Part shown: one piece after another, positions 34,982 through 46,168 of the stretch
Numbering within the stretch: position 1 is the first letter of the stretch
Layout: each line of letters begins with the position of its first letter
Assembly (NCBI RefSeq): GCF_016906535.1
Contig: NC_057370.1
Location: forward strand, 2,914,001-2,978,000
Reading direction: 5' to 3'
Source: Rhizoctonia solani
Lineage: Eukaryota > Basidiomycota > Agaricomycetes > Cantharellales > Ceratobasidiaceae
DNA length: 64,000 nt
Made by a program: the position numbers and the translations under genes
The notes under the pieces: generated by a model
Databases searched by the model: none
The model's input: only the letters and a program-made list of their open reading frames with translations
Told to the model about the DNA's origin: nothing

Positions 34982-36974
34982 AGTTGCTGGAGATGTCGAC
35001 TCGGTATTGGGTTCAGTGATTGTAGTTAACTACAGGGTGGGGGTATAAGCGCCCAGACAAAGCGTGTCCTAGATTTAGTACAACCCCCGTCAGCCGGCGG
35101 GCATTTTGACCACTGCGAGTAGGGGCTGATTGGCTAATTACAATGATATTCATGATATTCAAATACCCTTTTATGAGCGAGTATATGTGGTGTTCATTGT
35201 ACATGGTTTTACACGACAATCCAGCCAGTCCCGTTAAAGTAAGCACCAGAATTGGCGAATCAGGAGTTGAATGACGTTTCACTACTACAACTCTGGATCT
35301 ACTAATTAGAACGTTAGTTAACTCATGAAATGTTAGGAACATGAGTCAGTGTGGTACAGGCCGTGGACGGTACAACAGAAATAAAATATAATTTCACATT
35401 ATGGTGAAATCGCTTGTAATGCATATATGGGGTTATACTAAAATAGCAATGTCTTGCCATTGAGTAGCAACCAAAAATTTCTACAGGGGCCATCAATCAA
35501 TAATCCTCCTCTCCTCTCTCCCAGTCCTTCAAATGAAACTAGCTGCGGCCTAATATTACAAGATCTTGACAGCTACGTTCAGCCAATGGGGGAGTTCAGA
35601 GCACAGATAGCAAATGAGCTGACCACTAGAAGGTCACTGGTATGTACGAATCATAGCAAGTGTTGCCTCTATTAATAAGCACACATTATCTGGCTATCTG
35701 GGCCCAGACTTCTTGGGCTCCTGTACTTCCAGTCGCAGTCAAGTCAAGTGTTCGACAGCGGTGTATTGTTCTGTCGTCATTTCATTGTAGACACTGTTCC
35801 TAAATGGAAAATGGTAATTCTTCATTTATAATGCTAACGTGGATCATATACGGCTTTAGTTGGTTGACAGATATCTACGAGTTAGTTGCAGACAACTAAG
35901 ATATATAAACCGGTACATGCGTACTGATAGGCCTTAATGAAGTTTGAAAAGCGTCAAGTCAAGTGTTCGACAGCGGTGTATTGTTCTGTCGTCATTTCAT
36001 TGTAGACACTGTTCCTAAATGGAAAATGGTAATTCTTCATTTATAATGCTAACGTGGATCATATACGGCTTTAGTTGGTTGACAGATATCTACGAGTTAG
36101 TTGCAGACAACTAAGATATATAAACCGGGTACATGCGTACTGATAGGCCTTAATGAAGTTTGAAAAGCCGTTGTGATTAAGTATACCCCAAAAATTGGAG
36201 CTTTAACCATAGGTTAAGGATGATACGAGCTATAACTACCTAAATGGAAGGCTGCTCTTAGCAGATTACTAGTTGCCAACCTTGCCGCTAGACATTGGAA
36301 AAGTCTATATGGTATAACACCTTTCCCTCATTGAGACTTCAATATATGCCCCATGCGGGTTCAAGCTCTCGAATCGGTCCAAACCATACTAACGGATGTT
36401 CATAGTTTACAGGAACCAGAAGGCCGTAACCCACGCAAAGCTAACCACTGGCAACTCTTGGCTATCCCAAAATATAATAGATGGGCAAAAACTGCCCTGT
36501 GTATTTGCCAATGTTTCATCTCCAGGGTTTGCTTCCTAAGTGGACACCCCTTGCATAAAAGCGGCGGGCAATTCGACTGTTGCACGAGCAGGCGATATAG
36601 TTCTACTGTATTCCAATGCTCCATCTGTCCGAACGAGGTCTCAATGAATATCTGAATATGTATTTATGGTGTCATTGTATGCAATACTATTTCATTCACT
36701 AAGTTCATATATGTCCTTCAGCCTTGAAATTGATTTCATACTACCTCTGACCATAACTTCCGGCCCTGTTAACTTCCAATAGTCCTGCCCAGAAGCTTGT
36801 TGACAGAGCAAATGACCATAGAACGCGTGGCGTAACTACGGAGAGGCAGAAAATGGTATATTTAGGATCTCATGCGGCCCCCAGGACTTTGCCAGTTCCA
36901 TTTCGATACCCCTGCTCCCTCTGTCGACATTCTTTACCTTTTCTAATTGACTTTTCGGTTACTAAATAGAGGGA
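34982..36974. other. 2 kb intergenic region with a tandem duplication
   Basis: No convincing gene. One possible exon fragment (about 35520-35640, encoding LDSYVQPMGEFRAQIANEL and followed by a good donor gtatgt) was noted but has no partner exons. The region is AT-rich and contains a 215/216-bp direct duplication described separately. The end is the promoter and leader of the GMC gene. Confidence 0.5.
35738..36168. repeat. Tandem direct duplication, unit 215-216 bp
   Basis: Copy 1 is 35738-35952 and copy 2 is 35953-36168, directly abutting. By eye they are identical apart from one extra G in copy 2 (ccggt against ccgggt). The unit contains no open frame. The near-perfect identity with a homopolymer difference suggests either a very recent duplication or an assembly join that kept the overlap twice. 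Confidence 0.95.
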
Positions 36975-39494
36975 ATGCGAAAAATCAGTGCAGCCTTGAT
37001 TGGCCTTTTCGTTTCTATTGCCATCGAACCAGTTATCGGAGCAGATCCTCCAGCATGCCCCAGTACTACGAACAGCCAATATGGTCTGTATTAATCAGTA
37101 AACTAGGGTTTCTTGGGCTTCCTTATAATGTTTCAGCTTCTTAGATTATATTGTAGTGGGAGCGGGGGCTGGAGGCGGGCCACTAGCAGCCCGACTGGCA
37201 CTTAACGGATATAAAGGTGAGGATTGTCCTCTATCTATGTGGAGCTTATAGCTGATTTATTTCTTAGTTTTACTTCTAGAAGCTGGGCCGGACTCATATC
37301 AAAACAACGTGACGATTCCTTTCTACTTCGGGCGGACGACTGAGGACGAAAAGTTGGCACTTGATTACGAGGTTGACCATTATACCTCCCCAAACAATGT
37401 TACGGCTTGGTACCCCCGTAGCCAGGGCATTGGTAGGATGGCTATATTTACTTGTTAACTGAAGCTGAAACATAATACCTCAGGCGGATCCACTATTCAC
37501 AATGCATTGATTCATATGCGCGCCCAAAACTGGGATTTTGATAATATAGCAGACATAACGGGAGATAGCTCTTGGAAATCATCGTCAATGCAAAAGTACC
37601 TTACGCGACTTGAAAAAAACCTCTACGTCCCCAAGCAGGCGGGAGAATCGCTGGGCTATGGTTATGACGGCTGGTTGTCCACCAACTCGTGAGTTTCTTG
37701 ACCGATTTTTTTATTGCATATGTCTGAAAATAGCAAATATGACCTCCGTCACCCAGCGGGCCACTCAATCTTATCAATGATCCCAAGTATGCAGACGAGC
37801 AGATTGGAACTATCATGAGCACCTTGATGAGCTCTGTCCCCGCGGTTGGCGGATCAGATTGGAATAACCTAACTAGCGATGGTGTCGCAGGATCGGCGAT
37901 GCTCACCTTCACAAGGGTACCTACATCTACCCCAACTAGCTACTAAAACTTACAAAATTTGATCAGGACCAATATGGAAATCGTTCATCGACCCGCGACC
38001 ACCTTGTCGACGTCCGTACGAGACTCCCTGATAAACTTACAATTCAAACGGAGACTATGGCTACAAGAATTCTCATTTGCAAGTCTTCTGATGGTTCACT
38101 GCAAGCGTACGGTGTCGAAGCTGCCTCCGGTCCATACCTTCTCCCCGTTGCGCGCCAATTTTCGGGAAAGCGCACTCTAGATTTGAAGACATACACAGCC
38201 AAGTACGAAGTGATCAGTAGCGCAGGTACCTTCCAAACACCACAATTGCTAATGGCGAGTTGCATTATCCCATGGACTGGTGATGACTAATTCATGAATT
38301 GAAACAGTTATCCGGAATCGGACCTTCGCAACAATTGAGCAAATTTGGGATTTCAACTTTGGTTGATTTACCTGGAGTGAGTACTTCTTTAGGTCCATTA
38401 CAAGCTCACTCAAATACATAGCAGGTGGGCGAGAATGTTCAAGACCGTATGGAGGCTACGCTTGTATGGAAGCTGAATCATACGCACACAATATTCTCAC
38501 TTGGTTGTCTCTTCGGCGACGATCCGAAAACGGATCCATGCTTGGCCGATTGGATCGCGACTAATCATACGAATGTGTATTCTCTGGGTGCTGCTCTATG
38601 GGGAGAAAAGTTTAAGTCGAACTCTAGCCTATCGCATCTTGATGGTAAGACGACTTTTATTCTCTACGTTGGTTCGCTGCTGAATTGAGTTTTTAAGTAC
38701 TGTCTATATGGGGTCCCGGAGCTTTCACACATTACTACCGTGGGTTTGGTCGTGACTATGGCTTGAACTCTCCGGATAGTATAAACAATGCGTTTTTGAA
38801 AGCATACGCGCGCTCCAAAGGCTGGGTGCGATTGACGGGGTCTGATCCTCAGGATAAGTTGGAGATTAACAAGGTATATATGCCTGCACCCTCAATCCCA
38901 GATAACATCAGGTGCTCACTCCTTTTTAGAACTATCTCGGGTCTCCCGAGAGCATCGAAGATCTCACTATCATACGTGATAGCATACAAAAGTCCCGTCG
39001 TTACATTGCTTCGACCCCGCAGATTAACCGCTGGATTGTCCAAGAAACTTGGCCTGGGTGAGGATCTGAATTAGCCACGATGTCGTATGTATACTGATCC
39101 CTGAATTAGATCCCAGTACCAAACGGACGAACAGCTCTGGGAGTTTTTACGAGCAAATGTCTTCGGTCACCATTTATGCTGTTCGGCGAAGATTGGTGCC
39201 GACAATGACAGTATGGCCGTGCTCGACAGTCAATTCCAATTGCGAGGCGTCAAGAACTTGCGAGTAGATGCCAGCGCATTTCCGGTAATCCCTGGAATGT
39301 TCATCACGACTCCGATATACACAATTAGTGAGAAAGCAGCCGACTTGATTCTTGGCACTGCCAAAGCCAATGGGTGGGGAACAGGAAGTGCTGCGGTTAC
39401 CAGTAACTCGAACTCGGGTGTTGGTGTTAAAGGTGCCGTGCCTTTCGTAACGGCCACCCTGATTGGAATGGCTTGTCTGATAATACACATGTAA
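36975..39494 (+). CDS. Secreted or anchored GMC oxidoreductase (FAD)
   Basis: Glucose-methanol-choline family flavoprotein that oxidises an alcohol or sugar and probably yields H2O2 or quinol. The start at 36975 gives a signal peptide (MRKISAALIGLFVSIAIEPVIGA). The FAD-binding motif VVGAGAGGGPLAARLA follows an intron, then LLLEAGPD. The GMC signature region is GIGGSTIHNALIHMRAQNWDFDNIADITG, followed by SSAGTFQTPQLL and LSGIGPSQQLSKFGI. The C-terminal catalytic region has FGHHLCCSAKIG (conserved His) and LRVDASAFPVIPGMFITTPIY; the usual second His/Asn is Phe. The last about 20 residues are hydrophobic (KGAVPFVTATLIGMACLIIHM), following a Ser/Asn-rich stretch, which suggests a GPI or membrane anchor. 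At least seven introns are present. At the second exon (about 37135) the phase is off by one base. The stop is TAA 39492-39494. Confidence 0.88.
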
Positions 39495-40746
39495 TAGTCG
39501 GCGTAGACACTGGCATAGAAGAGGAACGGGGTTGTTTCGATACTGGTTCAGGTAAATCATAGTATGCCGGCAATCGCTGTAGAAGTCAGAGCTATTAAGA
39601 CTATCCTGACTGTAACTTTTGGCCGAGTTTTATCCGCATACATTAGTACGATTTTAGTTGTTAAGCGTGTTGCTTGTATTCATATTCATTTGCATTTACC
39701 ATCTATGCAACTAATTACCTAGATCTTCTGGTGGCGTGCTTGTCCCAAATGAAACTCCAATTTCAGATTCGCCCAGGTGGGCTTAAGTTTGATCCATTAA
39801 TATGGGACGATGCACTTCAAATATGCATACTGGCTACCGGTTTGGGTTTGGGTTCATCTATTTGATACTAAAAAAAGGTCCAGCCAGCCGGAGGCCAGCG
39901 CAGGTCGTGGAAAGATTGGGCAATGGCTAGACAAGATACGAGCATCACTTTTGAGTTTACCGAGGCTATGGCCGGCCCTCATACCTCGAGCTCATGATCA
40001 CAGGCACGTGAAGGGAGGCATGTTGACGAGGTAAACATAAAAAAATCCAAGTGTACCCAGCTAGTGCTTCTTACAGTACATATCATCGATTCGTGCACAT
40101 GACTTCCTCATGAACCGCACCAACCGTATTTTCTATCCGCCTCCTTCAAGTGGTCCAGGGTTAGGACGAACGACTTTGTATTATATAGGTACTACTGTAC
40201 ACTTTTATTTGTATGCATACCGCTTCGGCTTTAATCACAAAGTCGAGACATGGCCATGGAATGTCAATAAATGCCATAGTAATAAAAACATTTGCCCGAG
40301 TCTGACCGGCAAATTCTCATTTGTGAGTGTATCTTTTGGGTGAACGCGACAAGCAAAATTAAGATAACCATTCGTTCAGGTTTAATCATCAAGAAATTTC
40401 CCGGCTACGATTTTTTTGTGACTGGCAGGCACACTCAAGCACCCCAGTGGCCTAAATTTGTTCTCATTTGGTATAGTTGTCCTACCGTATTACTTCTTTG
40501 TCTTTGATTGGTGAGCATCCCCGTGACACTTACCTTTGGTGCGTCATGGCCTATTTCTATACTTCTGAGCTTGGTGCTGTGCTCGCCTGTAGAATACGGG
40601 TATATTGGCTTGTAATGGTCCTCACTGGTACGAACTGTACATTTTTAACCCAATTAATATTGCGTTGATATGACACGGTTTCGTCATCCTGATGATCCTG
40701 TCCAGTTATACTAGCCAAGTAATTAATACTGTAACGAATTGACTTC
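39495..40746. other. Intergenic region between GMC and DNA polymerase genes
   Basis: About 1.25 kb, AT-rich, with no coding signal that stands up on either strand. Short A-runs lie near 40040. The region presumably carries the GMC terminator and the polymerase promoter. Confidence 0.5.
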
Positions 40747-42871
40747 ATGCCTCGCATACCATCACCATCAACTTCACCGTGTCCTACTCCGCCACCGGAA
40801 TCACAAGCTCTTAGTGGTATCACCTTACATATCATAGATGCTAAACTTGACCCAAAGGAAACAGGAGAGATGTACACATTAGCTCAAAGCACTGGTGCCA
40901 AGTTGTCTCGTGTTCCCCAACTTGCCTCTGTTCTTATTACACGTTTGACAATGAGGAGACGGTTGGAGAGACACGTGTCTTGGGATGTCGCAGTGGGTAC
41001 TCTCTTTCGATTTAATGGGAGATGCTAAGCGGGTTTAGAATACAAAACACATTGTATCACCTGAATGGCTTCGGACGTGTGCACAGCAAAAGTTGTTACC
41101 TTTTTCTCAGTTCCAAACAATCAAGACAGCCGCCGGAAGTCGTCGTGGGTCACTTGCTAGAACGACAATGGATACTATTCAAGATTCCGTCTCTATTGGA
41201 GCCTCTCGTCCCGATCATAAGAGCTCCGGAGACCACGAGCACCCTCTCTCGACACACCGCCATTCCCCCCTATTTTGTCCGAATCAAGAACTATGTCTGG
41301 AGCTTGCTACTCTAGTGAAGGCTCGATTTTTGGAAGGAGAATTCAACAGTGAGCTAAGTTACTCTCGTGCTATCGCCGTAAGGATTGTTCAAGCGCCAAT
41401 TTGCCAATATCAGGCTAAACGATTCTTTTTTGCAGACTGTTAAAGGTATTTGTGGAAGTCTTCCGTAGAATTTGGTGCCTAAGCCACTCGTTCAGCTTAT
41501 CCCAAAAAAATCGAGGATACCAGAGATACACGAAATCTGCCCTATATAGGACCTAAGATCCAGAAACTCGTAAGTGTCAAGTCGGGAGATGTGGCCGTAA
41601 ACTTGAACAAGTGCTGATTTGAAGGTTCGCAGATCGAAGAGTATCTAAAAACTGGCAATATTGCTGAAGCACGAAAAGCCGCAGCATCAGAGCGATTCCA
41701 AGTACTATCGCTGCTTACACAAGTACATGGAGTAGGTGCAGCTAAGGCGAGAGAACACTATGCAGCAGGTCGTAGAAGCCTTGAGGATCTTAGAAAGTTC
41801 TACAGGGCAAAAGTCGAGGCCGGTACCCACCTAGGTATAGCTGCGGCCCTCGAGCTGCATGATGAACTTAACACTACGTAAGATCATTGCTTTGGTCCTT
41901 TTGTGTACTGATTATTCCCTCAGAATTCCACGTGAAGAGGTAGGCTATCGCAAACGGTGTTTTTGGCGAATTATCGGCAGTTCAACTAGGTTGTGAATAT
42001 ACGATTTGTGGAGGTATTTACTCTATATTTCGCTGGAATCAAGCTTATCAACTTAGGCTACAGACGGGGGAAACCCTACAGTAATGATATCGATATAGTC
42101 TTCACACATCCAGAAGTAGGCACGGAACGGCACTTATGCACCAAGCTTGTCGACCGATTGAAAACCAGTGGTATAGTGAAACATGTCCTCAGTGCATATC
42201 GAATTCTTTTATATGCTCGTGCTGTTTTAATTGATAAGGACACTAGATCAGTCCGCATATACTTCAAACCATGAAGGTACACATGGGCACCAAACGAGAT
42301 CGTCAGTTTGCTCCTCTTTATCCTGATTTCGACTTTTGATGGACCATTTGTCCCAGACGCGCATGTATGGATGTCCTGGACAAAGCGCTTGTTATCCTCA
42401 AACACAAAGATTCCCTCCATCGACGGGTAGATCTTATCTTTGCTCCATGTCCCGTTTACTGGACGGCTGTAGTTGGATGGCAAGCCTACTAAGATCTACA
42501 TTCGCATTAAACCCTAACGCATATGTCCACCCACCAGGACTGGCTCTAAACAATTTGAACGTGATCTTCGGATTCACGCAAAGCAACAGTATGTGCTCTC
42601 TACTTTTTGTTGGTTCACTCTATCTTAGTGCAACTTCTAGGGGATTGAAATTCGATAGTGGCGGAATGTGAGTGCCTTATTGTCTCCGTCCCTGGATGAT
42701 CGCTGGATGTTGATTTCCCCCTCATGATCTCGATAATCTGGCCACATTTTCCATCGTTCTAGAACACGTCTGCGAGATTCAAAGCCGATCGTGGCGTATA
42801 GCGAGGAAGAGGTCTTCTCGAAGCTGAACCTCAAGTACGTTGAGCCCGAGTTTAGAAACGCGGACGTCTAG
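40747..42871 (+). CDS. Family X DNA polymerase with BRCT domain (Pol4/mu/lambda type)
   Basis: Gap-filling repair polymerase, most likely for non-homologous end joining and base excision repair. The N-terminal BRCT domain runs from LSGITLHIIDAKLD to TKHIVSPEWLRTCA, split by the intron starting at 40991. A Ser/His-rich linker follows. The 8-kDa region and helix-hairpin-helix motifs are LPYIGPKIQKLI and VHGVGAAKAREHY. The palm has YRRGKPYSNDIDIVFTHP, with the two metal-binding Asp residues in DID, and RRVDLIFAPCPVYWTAVVGW with the third Asp. It then has TGSKQFERDLRIHAK, and near the end EEEVFSKLNLKYVEPEFRNADV with stop TAG 42869-42871. The intron 42480-42537 is GC-AG: it splits the VVGW-TGS codon exactly in phase. 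Introns are 45-60 bp. The segment between the HhH and palm (about 41880-42060) is not fully resolved. Confidence 0.87.
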
Positions 42872-43410
42872 GATCTTGTGAGATAAGGTAACCTCATGAG
42901 TAGGCCTCTTGTGAGTTCAAAAGTCGGTGTACCATTGCTGTGTTTGATGCCTTGCATCACGAAGTCTTGTATACCATAACTCTCTTATTACGTGGAACAT
43001 CGATTGACTTTATTGCAACATCCTGTCTGAACAATGCGATCGCGGGGCTATACTACAGCGATTATCGAAAAAGCACAAAATTAAATGGGAGGTCATACAG
43101 TGGGTAATGATACAAATAGAAGAGTAACGATCGTGTCTGCAAACGTGGAAAATTAAGACTCTATAGATACTGTGGGCTTCAACTAGACAAAACAAATGCG
43201 ACTTGGCCGGGTTGAGGAAAGCGGAAGAAAGCGAACGATGTCATGAAAAAATCGTTGAAAGTCGTGAAATCGAAGGTGTGTAATATCTAATAGCACCTGG
43301 TTAGCGAAGGGCGATTCAGTCCCAGGGAGAGCGCAACTCGCCATAATGTAAAAGAGGGAGAGCGCAACTCGCCATAATGTAAAAGAGCCGACCAAATACG
43401 GTCACTATTT
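42872..43410. other. Intergenic region between convergent genes
   Basis: About 540 bases between the polymerase stop and the end of the minus-strand BTB-like gene. No gene is seen. It contains the exact 31-bp tandem duplication listed separately. Confidence 0.5.
43325..43386. repeat. Exact tandem duplication, unit 31 bp
   Basis: Copy 1 is 43325-43355 and copy 2 is 43356-43386, identical over all 31 bases. It lies in the 3' flank of the BTB-like gene. It belongs to a set of five adjacent direct duplications in this window. Confidence 0.95.
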
Positions 43411-45062
43411 TTAGACCCAGAGTCTACCATCCTCCGAGGCAACGTACTGCACTTCACTAATCGTGCGCATTCTTGTATGAGATGGCGGTGACCTCAGGAT
43501 TCGTGGTCCGACCTTGGCATTTATTGTCTGTACATTCCGGGGAGGGACAGTCGTCACCATGCCTGAATGTGAACCTCGCTTTTCGTACACAATAGGCGGT
43601 ACCTCGACAGCCTGTTGAGCCTCACCCTCCTCTTCTCGCAAAGAATCAACACCTGGTGTACCGAATTTATAATCCTTGAGCTTCGACTCGAGGGCCTCTA
43701 ATCCAGAGGTGCGTGGAGTGTTCCCATCCGACCGCTTCCAAACTTGAATTCTCGTAAACTGGACGAGGAAACGGTGTTCCGGAGTCTTGGAGCCCGTGCA
43801 ATTAACTCCTTGTCACACAACTCGGCGAGCTCCGTCAGTTCAAGATATTTAGCTTCATCACGAAGCTCGCACAGTGCTTCAACTCGTGCAGGTTCAGTAC
43901 TGAGGGCGAGCGATGCGGCACGGGGCAAAATTCCTGGAGCGCTTCCCGAAGAACGCAAGTAAGTGAGAATGTGTGCATATGGTGCACTTGGGCGATCAAG
44001 GAAGATGTGGATTGGGCCATTTTGAGAGCTTTGTAGTTGGGGAACGATTCCTGCTTGAGCGAGGTGTGCAGCGAAGAGCGACGAAAAGGTAGAGTCGAGC
44101 GAGGCTTCTTTGCTGCCAGCTGTAGGCACGAGGGCTTGGAGGTAAGTGGCCAGGCGAGACGGGCGGGCGGTAAGAGTGGCCACTGTCGTTCGCTGGGCCA
44201 GAGTAGACGTCTCGAGTTGTACAATTACCTGAGATGGGACGACAGGGCGAGTCGGCACAGTAGAGAGGACCGGGTGGAAAGGTGGGAGTGGGGAAGTCGG
44301 GGGTGTATCTTTTGGCGGAACAGATGCTTGGCGAGGAGGCGGGAGAAGCGGGAGATACTGCCCATTGGAGCTGGTTGACTTGGTCGGCGAGGGTGGCCTG
44401 AGCGCTGCTCGGAGCAAAGGTTGGCGACTCGAAGCCAAATTAAGCGGTAATGGAACAACACGTGGTGGGCTCTGAAGATGCGAATGGCTTTTTGACGTAT
44501 GCAGGCTGCGTAAGCCAGACGGAGCTGGCGAAGCGCGGCCTGGGACAGACGACTCTTGTCGCATGATAGGTGAGTCGCGTCGAGGAACGGGGGATTCGCG
44601 GCGGGGAGGTGACTCGCGCCGACTGGTTACAAGTGGTGGTGTTGCGTTGGAAGGAGAGACGGGGACAGGTGCGCGGATATCGATGACGGGATACTCATTA
44701 ACAGGCTCATCCTTCTCATTGGGTGTCCCGGTGCGGGGTAAGGAGTTAGTGTGTACGTGTTGAGGCGTACGAACCACAGCGGGCCCATTTCCTAATGCAC
44801 TTGGAGCTCGTGCAGCAACATCGTATGGGTTTGTCGGTCGGGGGTCGGATATTTGCATGTTTTTAATTCCAGAAGATTGTGATGTCTGACTTGTTCCGCG
44901 GCCAAGCCAGGCAGCTGCAGCGATCTGAAGTGAGCCCTTGAGTGAGTGACCCTTTGGGAAAGTAGGCGACTTGGGTGATGGTGGGATCGCTTCACTAGCA
45001 GCACCCCGATATTGTGAATTTAGGTCAGAAGCAGAGGTTTGGCGAGATAACGTAGCCGCCAT
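43411..45062 (-). CDS. Ser/Pro-rich protein with C-terminal BTB/T1 (KCTD-like) domain
   Basis: Probably an adaptor protein; no catalytic motif. The start chosen is the ATG at 45062 (MAATLSRQTSASDL), preceded in frame by unlikely sequence. The open frame upstream extends to 45287 but has poor composition. The first about 300 residues are Ser/Pro/Arg-rich, with repeated RRESP and RRDSP elements near 44650-44570 that resemble SR-type or phospho-regulated repeats. A BTB/T1-like fold follows: IVQLETSTLAQRTTVATLTARPSRLATYL, then HIFLDRPSAPYAHILTYLRSSG and RVEALCELRDEAKYLELTELAELCDKEL (44230-43810). A one-base slip in a T-run near 43735 hides the true C-terminus, which continues as a helical and then acidic segment to the stop at 43411. 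It is divergent with the Rpr2-like gene, 283 bp apart. Confidence 0.75.
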
Positions 45063-45345
45063 TGCTTTTTGTGGTCGAATGTTTAATCTGCTATGTTCTA
45101 TGTTCGAAGCTATGCGAGAGGGCGTAGGAGTACAAAGCAGGCAGCGAGGGTGTCGAAAATTACTGGCGATACGGATCGTCCTCCCTCCCACTTTTAATCG
45201 AGAAATATCATCACCGAAATCCATTGTGCCCAAATAGTACAAGACCCAGAGATGTCGGATCGTCGTCAAACAATGGAATTTGAACAAAGGAAGGCCCGAT
45301 AGCCACCTAGACCATCACGTGCGGTTCGACCATCTTAATCTCGCT

Positions 45346-46011
45346 ATGACCTCTGCTTCAACCCCTATCGCACCCGAAACTATAGCATATCGACAACAAC
45401 TTGCTCTACATGTCCTCCCCAAGTCACCAAAGCTATCGATACACCACGCAAATCGCATCCGAAAACTTCATCCCTCACTCCCCGCTCTAACGCCGATATC
45501 ATGTTCAAAGTGTGAGAATGTATCCCTGCACGGAAGAGGCTCGATCCGCGTGGCACGGTAAGTTTTATGCGTCTATCATGAACAGAAGTGAGGAGGAGAA
45601 CAAACTCAAAGCCAGGCGATAGTCAAGGCATGCAATGTATGCGGAAGCGTCACCTCGGTTCCTCGCCCTGAGAGTCGGACGAGAGCAACATTTCAGAGCG
45701 TCAGAGCTGCTCGTAGAACGTCAAATTTTGGCCGATGGGTTCCTCCGGCAGACAGCGCCGCCGGGAGTACGGATTTAGGGCCCTTGATGCCTGTGGAACC
45801 CTTGAAGGTGGAACCCCAACCCCAAGCGATTATTCAGCCCAAAATCAGCCCGGGCACTCAGTCGACACCAAAGAGCACTACAAATAAGAGGCAAAAGGCA
45901 AAAGGTGGATTGCAGGGCATGCTACAACGTAACCGCGAACGCGAAGCCCGTGAAGCTCAAAACAAAAATGCTGGCTCAAATAGTTTGAGTTCGTTCTTAC
46001 AAGATCTATAA
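45346..46011 (+). CDS. RNase P/MRP subunit, Rpr2/Snm1/Rpp21-like
   Basis: Zinc-ribbon protein of nuclear RNase P or RNase MRP, needed for tRNA or rRNA 5' processing. The start at 45346 (MTSASTPIAPETIAYRQQ) gives an N-terminal helix, then LSIHHANRIRKL. The zinc ribbon's first half is CSKCENVSLHGRGSIRVAR. After an intron beginning at about 45561, the second half is CNVCGS. Spacing Cys-x2-Cys...Cys-x2-Cys fits the Rpr2 family. The tail is Lys-rich and Gln-rich (KSTTNKRQKAKGG) and ends with SSFLQDL at TAA 46009-46011. Length is about 200 residues. The distinction between Snm1 (MRP) and Rpr2 (P) cannot be made here. It ends 157 bp from the oppositely oriented RTA1 gene. Confidence 0.72.
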
Positions 46012-46168
46012 ACTTTCAAAAACGACTCCAGAAGTAATGAGATGTTGTCGAGACGTACAAAGGCCGATTAGTTTTGCCACCCCCACGCATTCAATCACTC
46101 CAAATATGGCTGTTTTGAACATGTAAATATGTGTCCTAATTTACTAACTCTACTATCCCAATAATCTA

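Noticed and set aside
35520..35650. Possible exon LDSYVQPMGEFRAQIANEL with a good donor
   Set aside because: No acceptor-matched neighbour exon was found on either side; left as intergenic.
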